A stretch of DNA of 41,337 nucleotides from DASRDS01 sp035652495 (GTDB lineage: Bacteria > Gemmatimonadota > Gemmatimonadetes > Gemmatimonadales > Gemmatimonadaceae): positions 1 to 41,337 of the forward strand of contig DASRDS010000404.1 of assembly GCA_035652495.1 (NCBI GenBank), written 5' to 3'. How positions within the stretch are numbered: position 1 is the first letter of the stretch; the number at the start of each line of letters is the position of its first letter. Below are positions 1 through 8,720 of this stretch, one piece after another. Position numbers and translations under genes: made by a program. Under the pieces are notes generated by a model. The model made no database searches. It was not told the DNA's origin and saw only the letters and a list, made by a program, of their open reading frames with translations.

Positions 1-3
1 CGG

Positions 4-1851
4 ATGACTTTACACCTCCTCGACGTCCTCATCATCGCCGCGTATGTCGCGACGACGGTCGTCATCGGCTTCTGGATCTCGACCAAGGCGTCGAGGAGCA
101 TCCGGAGTTACTTCCTCGGTGGCAATCGCATTCCGTGGTACGTGCTCGGCGTCTCCGACGCCTCGGGCATGTTCGACATCAGCGGGACCATGTGGTTGGT
201 CTCCCTGTTATTCGTCTACGGCCTCAAGAGCATCTGGGTTCCGTGGCTCTGGCCGGTCTTCAATCAGATCGTGCTGATGGTCTTTCTGTCCACGTGGCTG
301 CGCCGGTCGGGTGTCATGACCGGCGCCGAGTGGATCCGGTTTCGGTTTGGCGATGGGCGGGGAGCGCGGTTGGCGCACATGATCGTGGTCGTGTTCGCCC
401 TGCTCAACGTGATCGGATTCCTGGCCTACGCGTATATCGGGATCGGCAAGTTCGCGTCCACGTTCTTACCATGGCAGCTCTCGTCCGATCCCGCGACGAA
501 CGTCAAGCTCTGGGGCTGTCTCGTGATTACGATCACGACGCTCTACGTCGTCAAAGGCGGCATGTTCAGCGTCGTGTCGACGGAGCTGCTGCAATTCACT
601 TTGCTGACCGTCGCGAGCATCGCGGTTGGCGTGTTGGTGATGCGGCAGGTCTCGCCCGCGATGCTCGATCCGATGATTCCGCATGGTTGGCGCAGTCCGT
701 TCTTCGGCTGGCATCTGGACCTCGACTGGTCGCACATCATGCCCGCCGTCGGCCAGCGGATCGCCAGCGATGGGTGGTCCCTGTTTGGTGCCTTTTTCAT
801 GATGATGTTGTTCAAGGGTTTGCTGCAAGCCGCCGCCGGTCCCGCTCCGAATTACGACATGCAGCGCATTCTGTCCACGCGGAGTCCGAGCGAGGCCGCG
901 AAGATGAACGCGTTCGTCAACGTCGTCCTCATCGTGCCGCGGTACATGCTCGTCACCGGGTTGACGGTGCTCGCGCTGGTATTTTTCAGCCGCAAACCGG
1001 TCGACTTCGATCTGGTGCTGCCGTTGGCCATGCGGAGTTTTATTCCGACCGGGCTCCTCGGCTTGTTGATCGCGGCGCTCTTGGCCGCATTCATGTCGAA
1101 TTACGCGGCCACGGTCAACGCGGCGCCCGCGTATATCGTCAATGACATCTACAAGCGCTACGTCAATCCGGGCGCGGATCAGCGCACGTTGGTGCGCATG
1201 AGCTACGTGACGTCGATTCTCGTCGTGATCATCGGGACCGCGACCGGTCTCTTCGTGGCCTCGCTGAACGGCATCGTGCAGTGGATCGTGTCGGCGCTCT
1301 ATGGCGGCTACACGGCCTCCAATCTGCTCAAATGGTATTGGTGGCGCTTCAATAGCTACGGCTACTTTTGGGGCATGCTCGCCGGCATCGTCGCGGCGAT
1401 GTTGGGGGCGTTGGTCCAGAATGTCGCGCCGATTTACATCTTCCCCGGCATTCTCGCCGCCTCCTTGATTGGCGCGATTGCCGGTACGCTGATGACGCCG
1501 CCGGACGATCCCGAGGTCCTGGACCGGTTCTATCTGCGCGTGCGACCGTGGGGGTTCTGGGGTCCTGTTCACGATCGCGTCATGCTGAGACACCCAGGGG
1601 TCGTGGCGAACACGAATTTTCGCCGTGACATGTTCAACGTTGTTGTCGGCATCGTGTGGCAGACCTCGCTGACCGCGACGGGAATCTTCCTGGTGCTTCG
1701 CGACTGGCATGCGCTCGCCGTCAGCGGGTCACTGATTATGGTAAGTGCCGTCATTCTCAAGTTCACATGGTACGACCGGATCGAAGACTTCCCGGCCGAC
1801 CCGCAACCCATCGTCGTCGACGAGCCAGAGATGGCGGCGGTGGCCACATGA
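4..1851 (+). CDS. Sodium:solute symporter (SSS family), probable mannobiose/mannooligosaccharide importer
   Basis: The 615-residue product is a polytopic membrane protein with about 13-14 hydrophobic segments from residue 5 to near the C-terminus and the SSS-type N-terminal stretch SYFLGGNRIPWYVLGVSD (about residues 38-55). SSS carriers use the Na+ gradient to import small solutes. The substrate is inferred from context: in Bacteroides fragilis a symporter of this family sits with a GH26 mannanase, a GH130 phosphorylase and a cellobiose epimerase, and the same four kinds of gene follow one another here. Its stop codon overlaps the GH130 start as ATGA, so the genes are translationally coupled. 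The start is the first ATG in the window and only three bases precede it, so a longer N-terminus or upstream promoter cannot be excluded. Family assignment is secure; the sugar is inference. Confidence 0.88.
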   Translation: MTLHLLDVLIIAAYVATTVVIGFWISTKASRSIRSYFLGGNRIPWYVLGVSDASGMFDISGTMWLVSLLFVYGLKSIWVPWLWPVFNQIVLMVFLSTWLRRSGVMTGAEWIRFRFGDGRGARLAHMIVVVFALLNVIGFLAYAYIGIGKFASTFLPWQLSSDPATNVKLWGCLVITITTLYVVKGGMFSVVSTELLQFTLLTVASIAVGVLVMRQVSPAMLDPMIPHGWRSPFFGWHLDLDWSHIMPAVGQRIASDGWSLFGAFFMMMLFKGLLQAAAGPAPNYDMQRILSTRSPSEAAKMNAFVNVVLIVPRYMLVTGLTVLALVFFSRKPVDFDLVLPLAMRSFIPTGLLGLLIAALLAAFMSNYAATVNAAPAYIVNDIYKRYVNPGADQRTLVRMSYVTSILVVIIGTATGLFVASLNGIVQWIVSALYGGYTASNLLKWYWWRFNSYGYFWGMLAGIVAAMLGALVQNVAPIYIFPGILAASLIGAIAGTLMTPPDDPEVLDRFYLRVRPWGFWGPVHDRVMLRHPGVVANTNFRRDMFNVVVGIVWQTSLTATGIFLVLRDWHALAVSGSLIMVSAVILKFTWYDRIEDFPADPQPIVVDEPEMAAVAT

Positions 1852-2987
1852 GAGCGTTCGATGCACGCGTGCGCGCACTGTCCAGTGCGTATGAAGCGCT
1901 CGTCACTCGGCCGAACCAACGCGTCGCCGGTGGCGATGGGGTGATCGACCGCTATCGCTACCCTATACTGACGGCAGCGCACACGCCGATTTTCTGGCGC
2001 TATGATCTGAAAGAGGCGACGAACCCGCAGCTGCTCGAGCGCCTCGGAATCAACGCCGTATTCAACGCCGGCGCCATCAAGCACGAGGGCCGCTACCTGA
2101 TGGTCGCTCGTGTCGAGGGCGTGGACCGAAAATCATTCTTCGCGGTCGCCGAAAGCCCGAACGGTATCGATCATTGGCGTTTCTGGGATTATCCGGTATG
2201 CCTCCCCGAGACCGGCGAGCCTGATGTCAACGTCTATGACATGCGGCTCACCCGGCACGAGGACGGATGGATCTACGGCGTCTTTTGTACGGAGCGCGCC
2301 GGCCCGATCGCGCAGGCGGGCATCGCGCGGACCCATGACCTGATTTCGTGGCAGCGCTTACCCGATCTGCGAACGCATTCGAGCCAGCAACGGAACGTCG
2401 TCCTGCATCCGGAATTCATCGACGGCAAGTACGCGTTCTACACCCGTCCGCAGGATGGGTTTATTGATACGGGATCGGGCGCCGGCATTGCGTGGGGATT
2501 GGCCGACGATGTCGAGGCGGCCGTCGTCGCCGACGAACGGATCGTCGACCCGAAGGTGTACCATACTATAAAAGAAGCCAAGAACGGCTTGGGGCCGCCG
2601 CCGATTAAAACGCCGGCGGGCTGGCTGCAGCTCGCGCACGGCGTCCGCAATACGGCGGCCGGATTGCGCTACGTGCTGTACGTCTTCATGACCGACCTCG
2701 CCGAGCCCTGGCGAGTGACGCACGCGCCCGGAGGCCATCTCATCGCCCCGGAGGGCGAGGAACGGGTCGGCGATGTCTCGAATGTCGTGTTCTCGAGCGG
2801 CTGGATCGCCGATGACGACGGCACTCTCTTCATCTATTACGCGTCGTCCGACACGCGGATGCATGTCGCGACGTCGACGGTCGACCGCCTGGTCGACTAC
2901 GCGATCCATACGCCGCCGGACCCGCTCCGGTCCGCGGCCAGCGTCGAGCAGCGCTACGAGTTGATTCGCCGGAATCTTCATCCATGA
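1848..2987 (+). CDS. GH130 4-O-beta-D-mannosyl-D-glucose phosphorylase
   Basis: A cytoplasmic enzyme of 379 residues, the usual length of the family, with no signal peptide. GH130 subfamily 1 phosphorolyses Man-beta-1,4-Glc to mannose-1-phosphate and glucose, the last step of the mannosylglucose route for mannan. The segment VNVYDMRLT places an aspartate at residue 131, where the general acid of the characterised enzymes lies. RNVVLHPEF and GLGPPPIKT are also typical of the family, the arginines being used for phosphate. I start it at the ATG that overlaps the symporter stop (ATGA), although the frame is open for 64 codons upstream, because that extension lies inside the symporter gene. It ends in another ATGA overlap with the epimerase. 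A mannobiose- or mannan-oligosaccharide phosphorylase is the alternative, but the adjacent epimerase favours mannosylglucose. Confidence 0.92.
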   Translation: MRAFDARVRALSSAYEALVTRPNQRVAGGDGVIDRYRYPILTAAHTPIFWRYDLKEATNPQLLERLGINAVFNAGAIKHEGRYLMVARVEGVDRKSFFAVAESPNGIDHWRFWDYPVCLPETGEPDVNVYDMRLTRHEDGWIYGVFCTERAGPIAQAGIARTHDLISWQRLPDLRTHSSQQRNVVLHPEFIDGKYAFYTRPQDGFIDTGSGAGIAWGLADDVEAAVVADERIVDPKVYHTIKEAKNGLGPPPIKTPAGWLQLAHGVRNTAAGLRYVLYVFMTDLAEPWRVTHAPGGHLIAPEGEERVGDVSNVVFSSGWIADDDGTLFIYYASSDTRMHVATSTVDRLVDYAIHTPPDPLRSAASVEQRYELIRRNLHP

Positions 2988-4213
2988 GCGCGCGGCCGCA
3001 GCTGTTCGCGCTTCGCTCCGAGCTCGAGCACGAGTTGACGCACGGCATCCTGCCCTATTGGATGCATCGGGCGGTCGATGCGGGGCGTGGGGGATTCGTC
3101 GGCGCGATCACCGGCGATGATCGACCCGTCCCTGACGCCCCGAAGGGCGCGATCCTGAATGCTCGAATTCTCTGGACTTTCGCCGCGGCATCTCGCGTGC
3201 TCGGCGATCCAGCGTATCGCGCGATGGCGGATCGCGCGGTGACGTTCATGCGAGCGCATCTGATCGATCCGACGCATGGCGGCGTCTATTGGACGGTCGA
3301 TGCCGCGGGTGCGCCGCTCGACGACCGCAAGCACGTGTATGCGCAGGCCTTTGCGATCTATGCGCTGGCCGAGCATTATCGCGCGACCGCCGACGGTGAG
3401 AGCCGGCAGGAGGCGGTCCGGCTTTTCGAGCTCATCGAGCGTCACGCGCACGATGCGGAGCACGGGGGATACGAGGAGGCGTTCACGCGGAACTGGGTGC
3501 GGCTCGACGATGTACGCCTCTCCGATGAGGATCGGGACGAGCGAAAGAGCATGAATACGCACCTGCATCTCCTCGAGGCGTACACGAACCTCTACCGGGT
3601 GTGGCCTGATGCGCTCCTCTGGAAGCGCATCGAGGAAGTGCTGCGCCTCTTCATCGACCACATCGTGAGCGCCAGGACCGGTCACCTCGGCCTTTTCTTC
3701 GATGGCGACTGGCATGGCAAATCCAGTGTCGTCTCGTTTGGGCACGACATCGAGGCCAGTTGGCTGCTGCTCGAAGCCGCCGACGTGATCGGAGACGAGC
3801 GGTTGCGCGGCATGGTGCAGCAGGTCGCGATGCGCGTCGCGCGCGCGGTGCTGGACGAAGGCCTGGATGGGAGCGGTGGCATTTTCTACGAGCGGACCGC
3901 GAACGGGACCGTCGACACGGACAAAGAGTGGTGGCCGCAGGCGGAGGCGATCGTGGGGTTCGTGAATGCTTACCAGGAGACCGGCCGGGGGGCGTTCTTG
4001 CGAGCCGCCTGGGAGACGTGGCTCTTCACGAAGACGCACATCGTCGACCACCAGCACGGCGAATGGCATCGTCGCGTGACGCGCGACGGGGTGCCGCTGT
4101 CCGGCATGGAAAAGGCCGGGCTCTGGAAGTGCTCGTACCACAACGCGCGGGCGTGCTTGGAGATCATGTCGCGGGCTGGCGCAGCCGGAGCGGCCGAGCG
4201 AGCGGCTGGATGA
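2984..4213 (+). CDS. AGE-family cellobiose 2-epimerase (mannobiose to mannosylglucose)
   Basis: The 409-residue protein belongs to the N-acylglucosamine/cellobiose 2-epimerase (alpha6/alpha6 barrel) family. Motifs seen are NTHLHLLEAYTNL (residues 191-203), SFGHDIEASWLL with His254, and KCSYHNARACLEI with His386; the last two histidines correspond to the acid/base pair of cellobiose 2-epimerases. In the mannan pathway this enzyme turns beta-1,4-mannobiose into 4-O-beta-D-mannosyl-D-glucose, the substrate of the neighbouring GH130 phosphorylase. It has no signal peptide and should be cytoplasmic. It is coupled to both neighbours by ATGA overlaps. An N-acylglucosamine 2-epimerase activity is possible from the family alone, but neither a kinase nor a sialic acid gene is nearby. 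Confidence 0.9.
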   Translation: MSARPQLFALRSELEHELTHGILPYWMHRAVDAGRGGFVGAITGDDRPVPDAPKGAILNARILWTFAAASRVLGDPAYRAMADRAVTFMRAHLIDPTHGGVYWTVDAAGAPLDDRKHVYAQAFAIYALAEHYRATADGESRQEAVRLFELIERHAHDAEHGGYEEAFTRNWVRLDDVRLSDEDRDERKSMNTHLHLLEAYTNLYRVWPDALLWKRIEEVLRLFIDHIVSARTGHLGLFFDGDWHGKSSVVSFGHDIEASWLLLEAADVIGDERLRGMVQQVAMRVARAVLDEGLDGSGGIFYERTANGTVDTDKEWWPQAEAIVGFVNAYQETGRGAFLRAAWETWLFTKTHIVDHQHGEWHRRVTRDGVPLSGMEKAGLWKCSYHNARACLEIMSRAGAAGAAERAAG

Positions 4214-6231
4214 TGCTGACGCTGGCACTGTTGCTCGCGGTGGGCGGGCCGATTGATACGAAGGCGACGCCGGAAACGAAAACCCTGTTCGCCAGCCTGC
4301 AACGTCAGGAAGGCCAAGCGGTGCTATTCGGCCATCAGAATCCGGTCGCACCGGAACTGATGGGCGTGTATCCCGCCGTGTATGGCTGGGAAGTCGCATC
4401 CTTGTGGTGGCATCCGGATGGCACAGACTCCCTGCGACAACGAATCGTCGACGAATACCGCCAAGGCGGCGTGATCACCATGTCGTGGCACATGAACAAT
4501 TTGGCCACGCATAAGAATTTTTATGATACAACCGTCGTAGCCCCGCAACTCCTACCGGGTGGTGCGCTCAACGCGGCGTACCGGGGATGGCTGGATACCG
4601 CCGCGGCGTTCTTCACGAGTCTGCGAGCGGGCGACACGCTCGTTCCCGTTGTCTTTCGCCCGTTCCATGAGATGACCGGCGGTTGGTTCTGGTGGGGCCG
4701 CCGGCACACCACGCCTGACCAATTCATCGCGCTCTGGCGCTTCACGGTCCATTATCTCCGTGACGTGAAGGGCGTTCACAACCTTCTCTATGCCTACTCG
4801 ACGGATATCTTCGATTCGCCGGATGACTATCTGCGGCAGTGGCCAGGTGACGCATACGTCGACGTATTAGGGTTCGACGATTATCACAGCGTCAAGTCGC
4901 CGGACACCCGGGACGTGTTCGTGCGCCGGCTGCACGATCTCGTCGGCATGGCGGATTCGCGACACAAGATTCCGGCGCTCACGGAGACCGGCGTCGATAG
5001 TACGCCGGATCCGAATTGGTGGACAGGTACGCTGCTCAGCGCGATCACCACGGATTCGATCACGCGGCGTATTGCCTGGCTCCTCGTCTGGTCCAACAAT
5101 CCGCAGCACTTCTACACGCCTCGACCAGGCGATCCGAGTGCGGCCGATTTCATTCGCTTCTACCAAAGCCCGTTGATTCGGTTTCAAGAACCACGGCCAT
5201 CGGATCGTGAAGCCACACATGGAACCCGAGCGTTATTCGCTGGTCTGAAACGAATCGAGGGTAGCAAGATTCTGGTCGGACACCATGATGATCTCGCGTA
5301 TGGCGTCACGTGGAAGAATGAACCGGGTCGCTCCGACGTAAAAGATGTGGCCGGTGCTTATCCCGAGCTCGTGGAGTGGGAATGCGGGAATCTAGAGAAG
5401 GGTCTGCCGGCCGATCTCGATGGCGTGACCTTTGATCAGATCCGCCAGTTCGCGCTCGAGGGGTATTCTCGCGGCGAAGTCGTCGCGCTCAGCTGGCACA
5501 TGAGCAACCCGGTGACGGGTGGCAACGCATGGGATACCACGAGCGCCGTCGCCGCCATATTGCCAGGTGGTGAACGGCATCAAGAGTACACGCAGTGGCT
5601 CGACCGATTTGCGGACTATCTCGATGGCTTTCGCGTCAACGGGAAATCCATTCCGGTGATTTTCCGTCCGTTCCATGAGATGACGGGTGGATGGTTCTGG
5701 TGGGGCCGCCGGCATACGACGCCCGTCGAGTACATCGCGCTCTATCGATTCACGGTATCGTATCTGCGTGACACGAAGCACGTGCACAATGTGCTTTACG
5801 CGTACACGCCGGACGTGTTCGAGTCCACCAGCGATTATCTCCTGCAGTACCCAGGCGACGCCTATGTCGACATCATGGGCTATGACGACTACAAGACCAT
5901 CAAGTCGCCGGACACGCGCAACGTGTTCGTGCAAAAGCTGCACCAGCTCGTCGAGCTTGCGGACGCGCACGGCAAGATTCCGGCGCTGACCGAGACCGGC
6001 GTGCTCGGCATGCCGGACTCCACCTGGTTCACCGGGACGCTGCTCGCGGGGCTCGAGACCGACGCCGAGACGCGGCGGATCGCGTATCTCTCATTCTGGC
6101 GTAATGCACGGCCCGATCATTTCTTCGGGCCGTGGCCAGGGAGTCCCAGCGCGCGAGACTTCGTGCGCTTTCGCCGCGATCCCTTGATCGCCTTCGAAGG
6201 CGACGTCCCGGATCTCTACCGCACGCCGTGA
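4210..6231 (+). CDS. Tandem two-domain GH26 beta-mannanase, secreted
   Basis: The 673-residue protein holds two GH26 domains in tandem, about residues 20-335 and 340-665. Both carry FRPFHEMTGGWFWWGRR with the acid/base glutamate (Glu154, Glu490) and ALTETG with the nucleophile glutamate (Glu259, Glu595), so both look catalytically competent. GH26 enzymes cut beta-1,4-mannan internally or release mannobiose. The N-terminus (MMLTLALLLAVGG) is a short hydrophobic signal, so the enzyme is exported. The first ATG overlaps the epimerase stop as ATGA; a second ATG follows directly, and the frame is open for 150 codons upstream inside the epimerase gene. Domain 1 is 14 residues shorter than domain 2 between the GHQ/GHH motif and the Y-P motif, a loop near the substrate cleft in this fold. 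The two domains are clearly duplicates but diverged. Confidence 0.92.
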   Translation: MMLTLALLLAVGGPIDTKATPETKTLFASLQRQEGQAVLFGHQNPVAPELMGVYPAVYGWEVASLWWHPDGTDSLRQRIVDEYRQGGVITMSWHMNNLATHKNFYDTTVVAPQLLPGGALNAAYRGWLDTAAAFFTSLRAGDTLVPVVFRPFHEMTGGWFWWGRRHTTPDQFIALWRFTVHYLRDVKGVHNLLYAYSTDIFDSPDDYLRQWPGDAYVDVLGFDDYHSVKSPDTRDVFVRRLHDLVGMADSRHKIPALTETGVDSTPDPNWWTGTLLSAITTDSITRRIAWLLVWSNNPQHFYTPRPGDPSAADFIRFYQSPLIRFQEPRPSDREATHGTRALFAGLKRIEGSKILVGHHDDLAYGVTWKNEPGRSDVKDVAGAYPELVEWECGNLEKGLPADLDGVTFDQIRQFALEGYSRGEVVALSWHMSNPVTGGNAWDTTSAVAAILPGGERHQEYTQWLDRFADYLDGFRVNGKSIPVIFRPFHEMTGGWFWWGRRHTTPVEYIALYRFTVSYLRDTKHVHNVLYAYTPDVFESTSDYLLQYPGDAYVDIMGYDDYKTIKSPDTRNVFVQKLHQLVELADAHGKIPALTETGVLGMPDSTWFTGTLLAGLETDAETRRIAYLSFWRNARPDHFFGPWPGSPSARDFVRFRRDPLIAFEGDVPDLYRTP

Positions 6232-6496
6232 CACCCTTGCTTGTGGCACTGGCCTCTCGTACAGGACGTTCGCCTACAGCGACCTCGAGGTCGATGGCCT
6301 CACGGTTCGCGTGAAAGTCACGAACACACCAGCGATGCGCCGTCTGGCGCGGTTCAGGGCGATCGATCTTGCCCCAGGTGCATCCCAGGGAGTTACGTTC
6401 ACCCTGACCAAGGGTGACCTCGCCCCGGCATTCGAGCCAGGAGACTTCGACGTGATGGTCGGCAACCTCACTCGCACATTCACCGTCGGCCCATGA
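6228..6496 (+). pseudogene. Remnant of a GH3 glycoside hydrolase (C-terminal Fn3-like domain)
   Basis: Read in the frame that ends at 6496, positions 6245-6496 encode GTGLSYRTFAYSDLEVDG, then VKVTNT, then FRAIDLAPG and FTLT, and finally GDFDVMVGN. These are the successive landmarks of the C-terminal fibronectin-like domain of GH3 beta-glucosidases and relatives; the stretch between VTNT and FRAIDL is shorter than usual. The catalytic domains are absent. At 6228 a GTGA overlaps the GH26 stop and begins a short reading frame MTPLLVALA, like the start of a signal peptide, in a different frame; this may be the other end of the deleted gene. The stump still ends in an ATGA overlap with the GH27 gene. 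I infer that a complete GH3 gene once lay here and lost roughly its whole catalytic part. It is unlikely to be a working protein. Confidence 0.7.
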
Positions 6497-7710
6497 GACG
6501 CCTCATCGTCGCGCTCGTGTCGGTCGCGTGCTGGGCCGCGACGGCCCAGGCGCAGAAGACCGAGGGCCTGGCACTCACGCCACCCATGGGTTGGAACAGC
6601 TGGAACAAGTTCCACTGTAACGTGAGCGAGGCGCTGATCCGCGAGACCGCGGATGCGATGGTGTCGAGTGGGATGAAGGATGCCGGCTATCAGTACGTCA
6701 ACATCGACGACTGCTGGCACGGCACGCGCGACAGTCTCGGATTCATCCGGCCGGACTCGGCGCATTTTCCATCCGGTATCAAGGCCCTCGCGGATTACAT
6801 CCACTCGAAAGGCCTCAAGCTCGGCATCTATTCCGACGCGGGATCGAAGACGTGCGCGGGGCGACCCGGCAGTCGGGGCTACGAGAATCAGGACGCCGAG
6901 ATGTACGCCCGGTGGGGCGTCGACTATCTCAAGTATGACTGGTGCAACACGGATTCCTTGAGCGCGGTCGGCGCGTATATGACGATGCGCGACGCGCTCT
7001 ATCGGACCGGGCGGCCGATCGTGTTCAGCATCTGCGAGTGGGGAAGCAATAAGCCGTGGTTCTGGGCGCCGGCGGTCGGGCATCTCTGGCGCACCACATC
7101 AGACATCCATCCGTGCTTCGACTGTCTCACGGAACACGACCACGCGCGCGGCGTCTACGTGTCGTGGGGCGTGATGCCGATCCTGGAAAGCCAGGTGCCG
7201 TTGCGGGCCTATGCCGGTCCGGGGCATTGGAATGATCCCGACATGCTGGAGGTCGGGAACGGGATGTCGGCCAGCGAAGATCGCGCGCATTTCACGATGT
7301 GGGCCATGCTCGCCGCACCGCTCATCTCCGGCAACGATATCGGCCACATGTCATCCGAAACGGCCGCGATTCTCACCAATCGGGGCGTCATCGCGGTCGA
7401 CCAGGATTCGCTCGGCATCGAGGGGTTTCGATACTCCGCGGCCGACAGCCTCGAAGTGTGGTTTAAGCCGTTGTCTCACGATGCCTGGGCAATGGTCCTC
7501 TTGAATCGTGCGCGTTCCCCACGCAGCGCTTCGTTCGACTTTCGCAAAGAAGCCGTCGCCGACTCTGTCTCGGGTCGCAAAGCGAGGTTCGGCGAGGTGA
7601 CGTATCATATACGCGACCTCTGGGCGAACGCCGATCGCGGGACAACGGCGCAGCCCCTGAACGTCACCGTGCCGTCGCATGACGTAATAGCAATTCGATT
7701 GTCGCGATGA
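6493..7710 (+). CDS. GH27 alpha-galactosidase, secreted
   Basis: A 405-residue GH27 enzyme with a clear signal peptide (MRRLIVALVSVACWAATAQA, cleavage after residue 20). The domain opens with LTPPMGWNSWNKF. YLKYDWCN carries the nucleophile (Asp149) and WRTTSDI the acid/base (Asp204); WNDPDMLEVG follows. A beta-sandwich typical of the family fills the last 100 residues. Alpha-galactosidases of this family strip alpha-1,6-galactose side chains from galactomannan, which would open the backbone to the neighbouring GH26 enzyme. It starts in an ATGA overlap with the GH3 remnant and ends in one with the aldo/keto reductase, so it belongs to the mannan operon. Family and catalytic residues are clear; the natural substrate is inferred from context. 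Confidence 0.93.
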   Translation: MRRLIVALVSVACWAATAQAQKTEGLALTPPMGWNSWNKFHCNVSEALIRETADAMVSSGMKDAGYQYVNIDDCWHGTRDSLGFIRPDSAHFPSGIKALADYIHSKGLKLGIYSDAGSKTCAGRPGSRGYENQDAEMYARWGVDYLKYDWCNTDSLSAVGAYMTMRDALYRTGRPIVFSICEWGSNKPWFWAPAVGHLWRTTSDIHPCFDCLTEHDHARGVYVSWGVMPILESQVPLRAYAGPGHWNDPDMLEVGNGMSASEDRAHFTMWAMLAAPLISGNDIGHMSSETAAILTNRGVIAVDQDSLGIEGFRYSAADSLEVWFKPLSHDAWAMVLLNRARSPRSASFDFRKEAVADSVSGRKARFGEVTYHIRDLWANADRGTTAQPLNVTVPSHDVIAIRLSR

Positions 7711-8660
7711 TCTACCGGCGCTCAGGCCGCAGCGGTGTCGACCTGCCCGCGATCTCCCTCGGCCTGTGGCACAACTTCGGCAGCGTCGACCCCTTCGACG
7801 TGGCCCGAGCGATGGTTCTGCACGCGTTCGACATCGGCATCACGCACTTCGACCTGGCCAATAACTACGGCCCAATACCCGGTTCGGCCGAGCAGACGTT
7901 CGGCCGCATTCTGCGCGAGGATCTCGCTCAGCATCGCGATGAGATGATCATCTCGACCAAGGCCGGATATCGCATGTGGCCTGGTCCGTATGGCGATGGT
8001 GGTTCGCGAAAGTACTTGTTGTCGAGTCTCGATCAGAGCCTGCAACGCATGCGGGTCGACTATGTCGACATTTTCTACTCGCACCGTCCAGATCCGTCGA
8101 CGCCAGTCGAAGAAACAATGCTCGCGTTGGACCAGGCTGTCCGCCAGGGCAAGGCGTTATACGTAGGCCTGTCGAACTACGACCCAGCGCAAACGCAAGC
8201 CGCGCTCACGATACTCCAGTCGTTGCGGACGCCGATCATCATCCATCAGCCGCGCTACAGCATGTTCGACCGTCGCATCGAAAGCGGGTTGCTCGACACA
8301 CTCCGCGAGCTGGGCCTCGGCTGCATAGTCTTCTCGCCACTAGCCCAAGGCCTTCTGACGGATCGCTACCTGCACGACATCCCGCCGGACTCGCGAGCCG
8401 GGAAGCCCACCGGCTTCCTGAAACCCGAGGCGATCACCGACGCTCGCCGCACCCAAATCACCCGGCTGAACGTTATCGCCGCCGCCCGCGGCCAAAGCCT
8501 GGCGCAACTCGCGATCGCCTGGGTCCTTCGTCACCCGACGGTGACGTCGGCCCTCATCGGCGCCAGCCGCGGATCCCAGATCGACAACACCGTCGCCGCG
8601 CTCGACCGTTTGGCCTTGTCGGATAACGAGTTACGATCGATCGACGAAATCCTGTCGTAG
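7707..8660 (+). CDS. Aldo/keto reductase (YghZ / L-glyceraldehyde-3-phosphate reductase-like)
   Basis: The 317-residue protein is an NADPH-dependent aldo/keto reductase of the YghZ-like group. The catalytic tetrad is visible as Asp49 and Tyr54 in HFDLANNYG, Lys85 in STKAGY and His126 in YSHRPDP. The C-terminal segment LIGASRGSQI forms the cofactor site. It begins in an ATGA overlap with the alpha-galactosidase and is the last gene of the mannan operon. Its role there is not evident; reduction of a sugar or aldehyde intermediate is possible. It has no signal peptide. Family assignment is secure, function in the pathway is not. Confidence 0.88.
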   Translation: MIYRRSGRSGVDLPAISLGLWHNFGSVDPFDVARAMVLHAFDIGITHFDLANNYGPIPGSAEQTFGRILREDLAQHRDEMIISTKAGYRMWPGPYGDGGSRKYLLSSLDQSLQRMRVDYVDIFYSHRPDPSTPVEETMLALDQAVRQGKALYVGLSNYDPAQTQAALTILQSLRTPIIIHQPRYSMFDRRIESGLLDTLRELGLGCIVFSPLAQGLLTDRYLHDIPPDSRAGKPTGFLKPEAITDARRTQITRLNVIAAARGQSLAQLAIAWVLRHPTVTSALIGASRGSQIDNTVAALDRLALSDNELRSIDEILS

Positions 8661-8720
8661 CCTGTCGATTCCGCGAAAGGTCGTTCGTCGCGTTAGTAGA
8701 CCCTACTCACGGAGACGACC

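Noticed and set aside
466..1710. 414-codon minus-strand frame opposite the symporter
   Set aside because: Extremely His/Arg/Asp-rich low-complexity translation, typical of an antisense shadow.
3760..4209. 150-codon extension of the GH26 frame upstream of its ATG
   Set aside because: Lies fully inside the epimerase gene and has no signal peptide; the ATG at 4210 gives one and overlaps the stop as ATGA.
2978..4399. 473-codon minus-strand frame opposite the epimerase
   Set aside because: Mirror of the epimerase gene, which has clear catalytic motifs; the minus frame has none.
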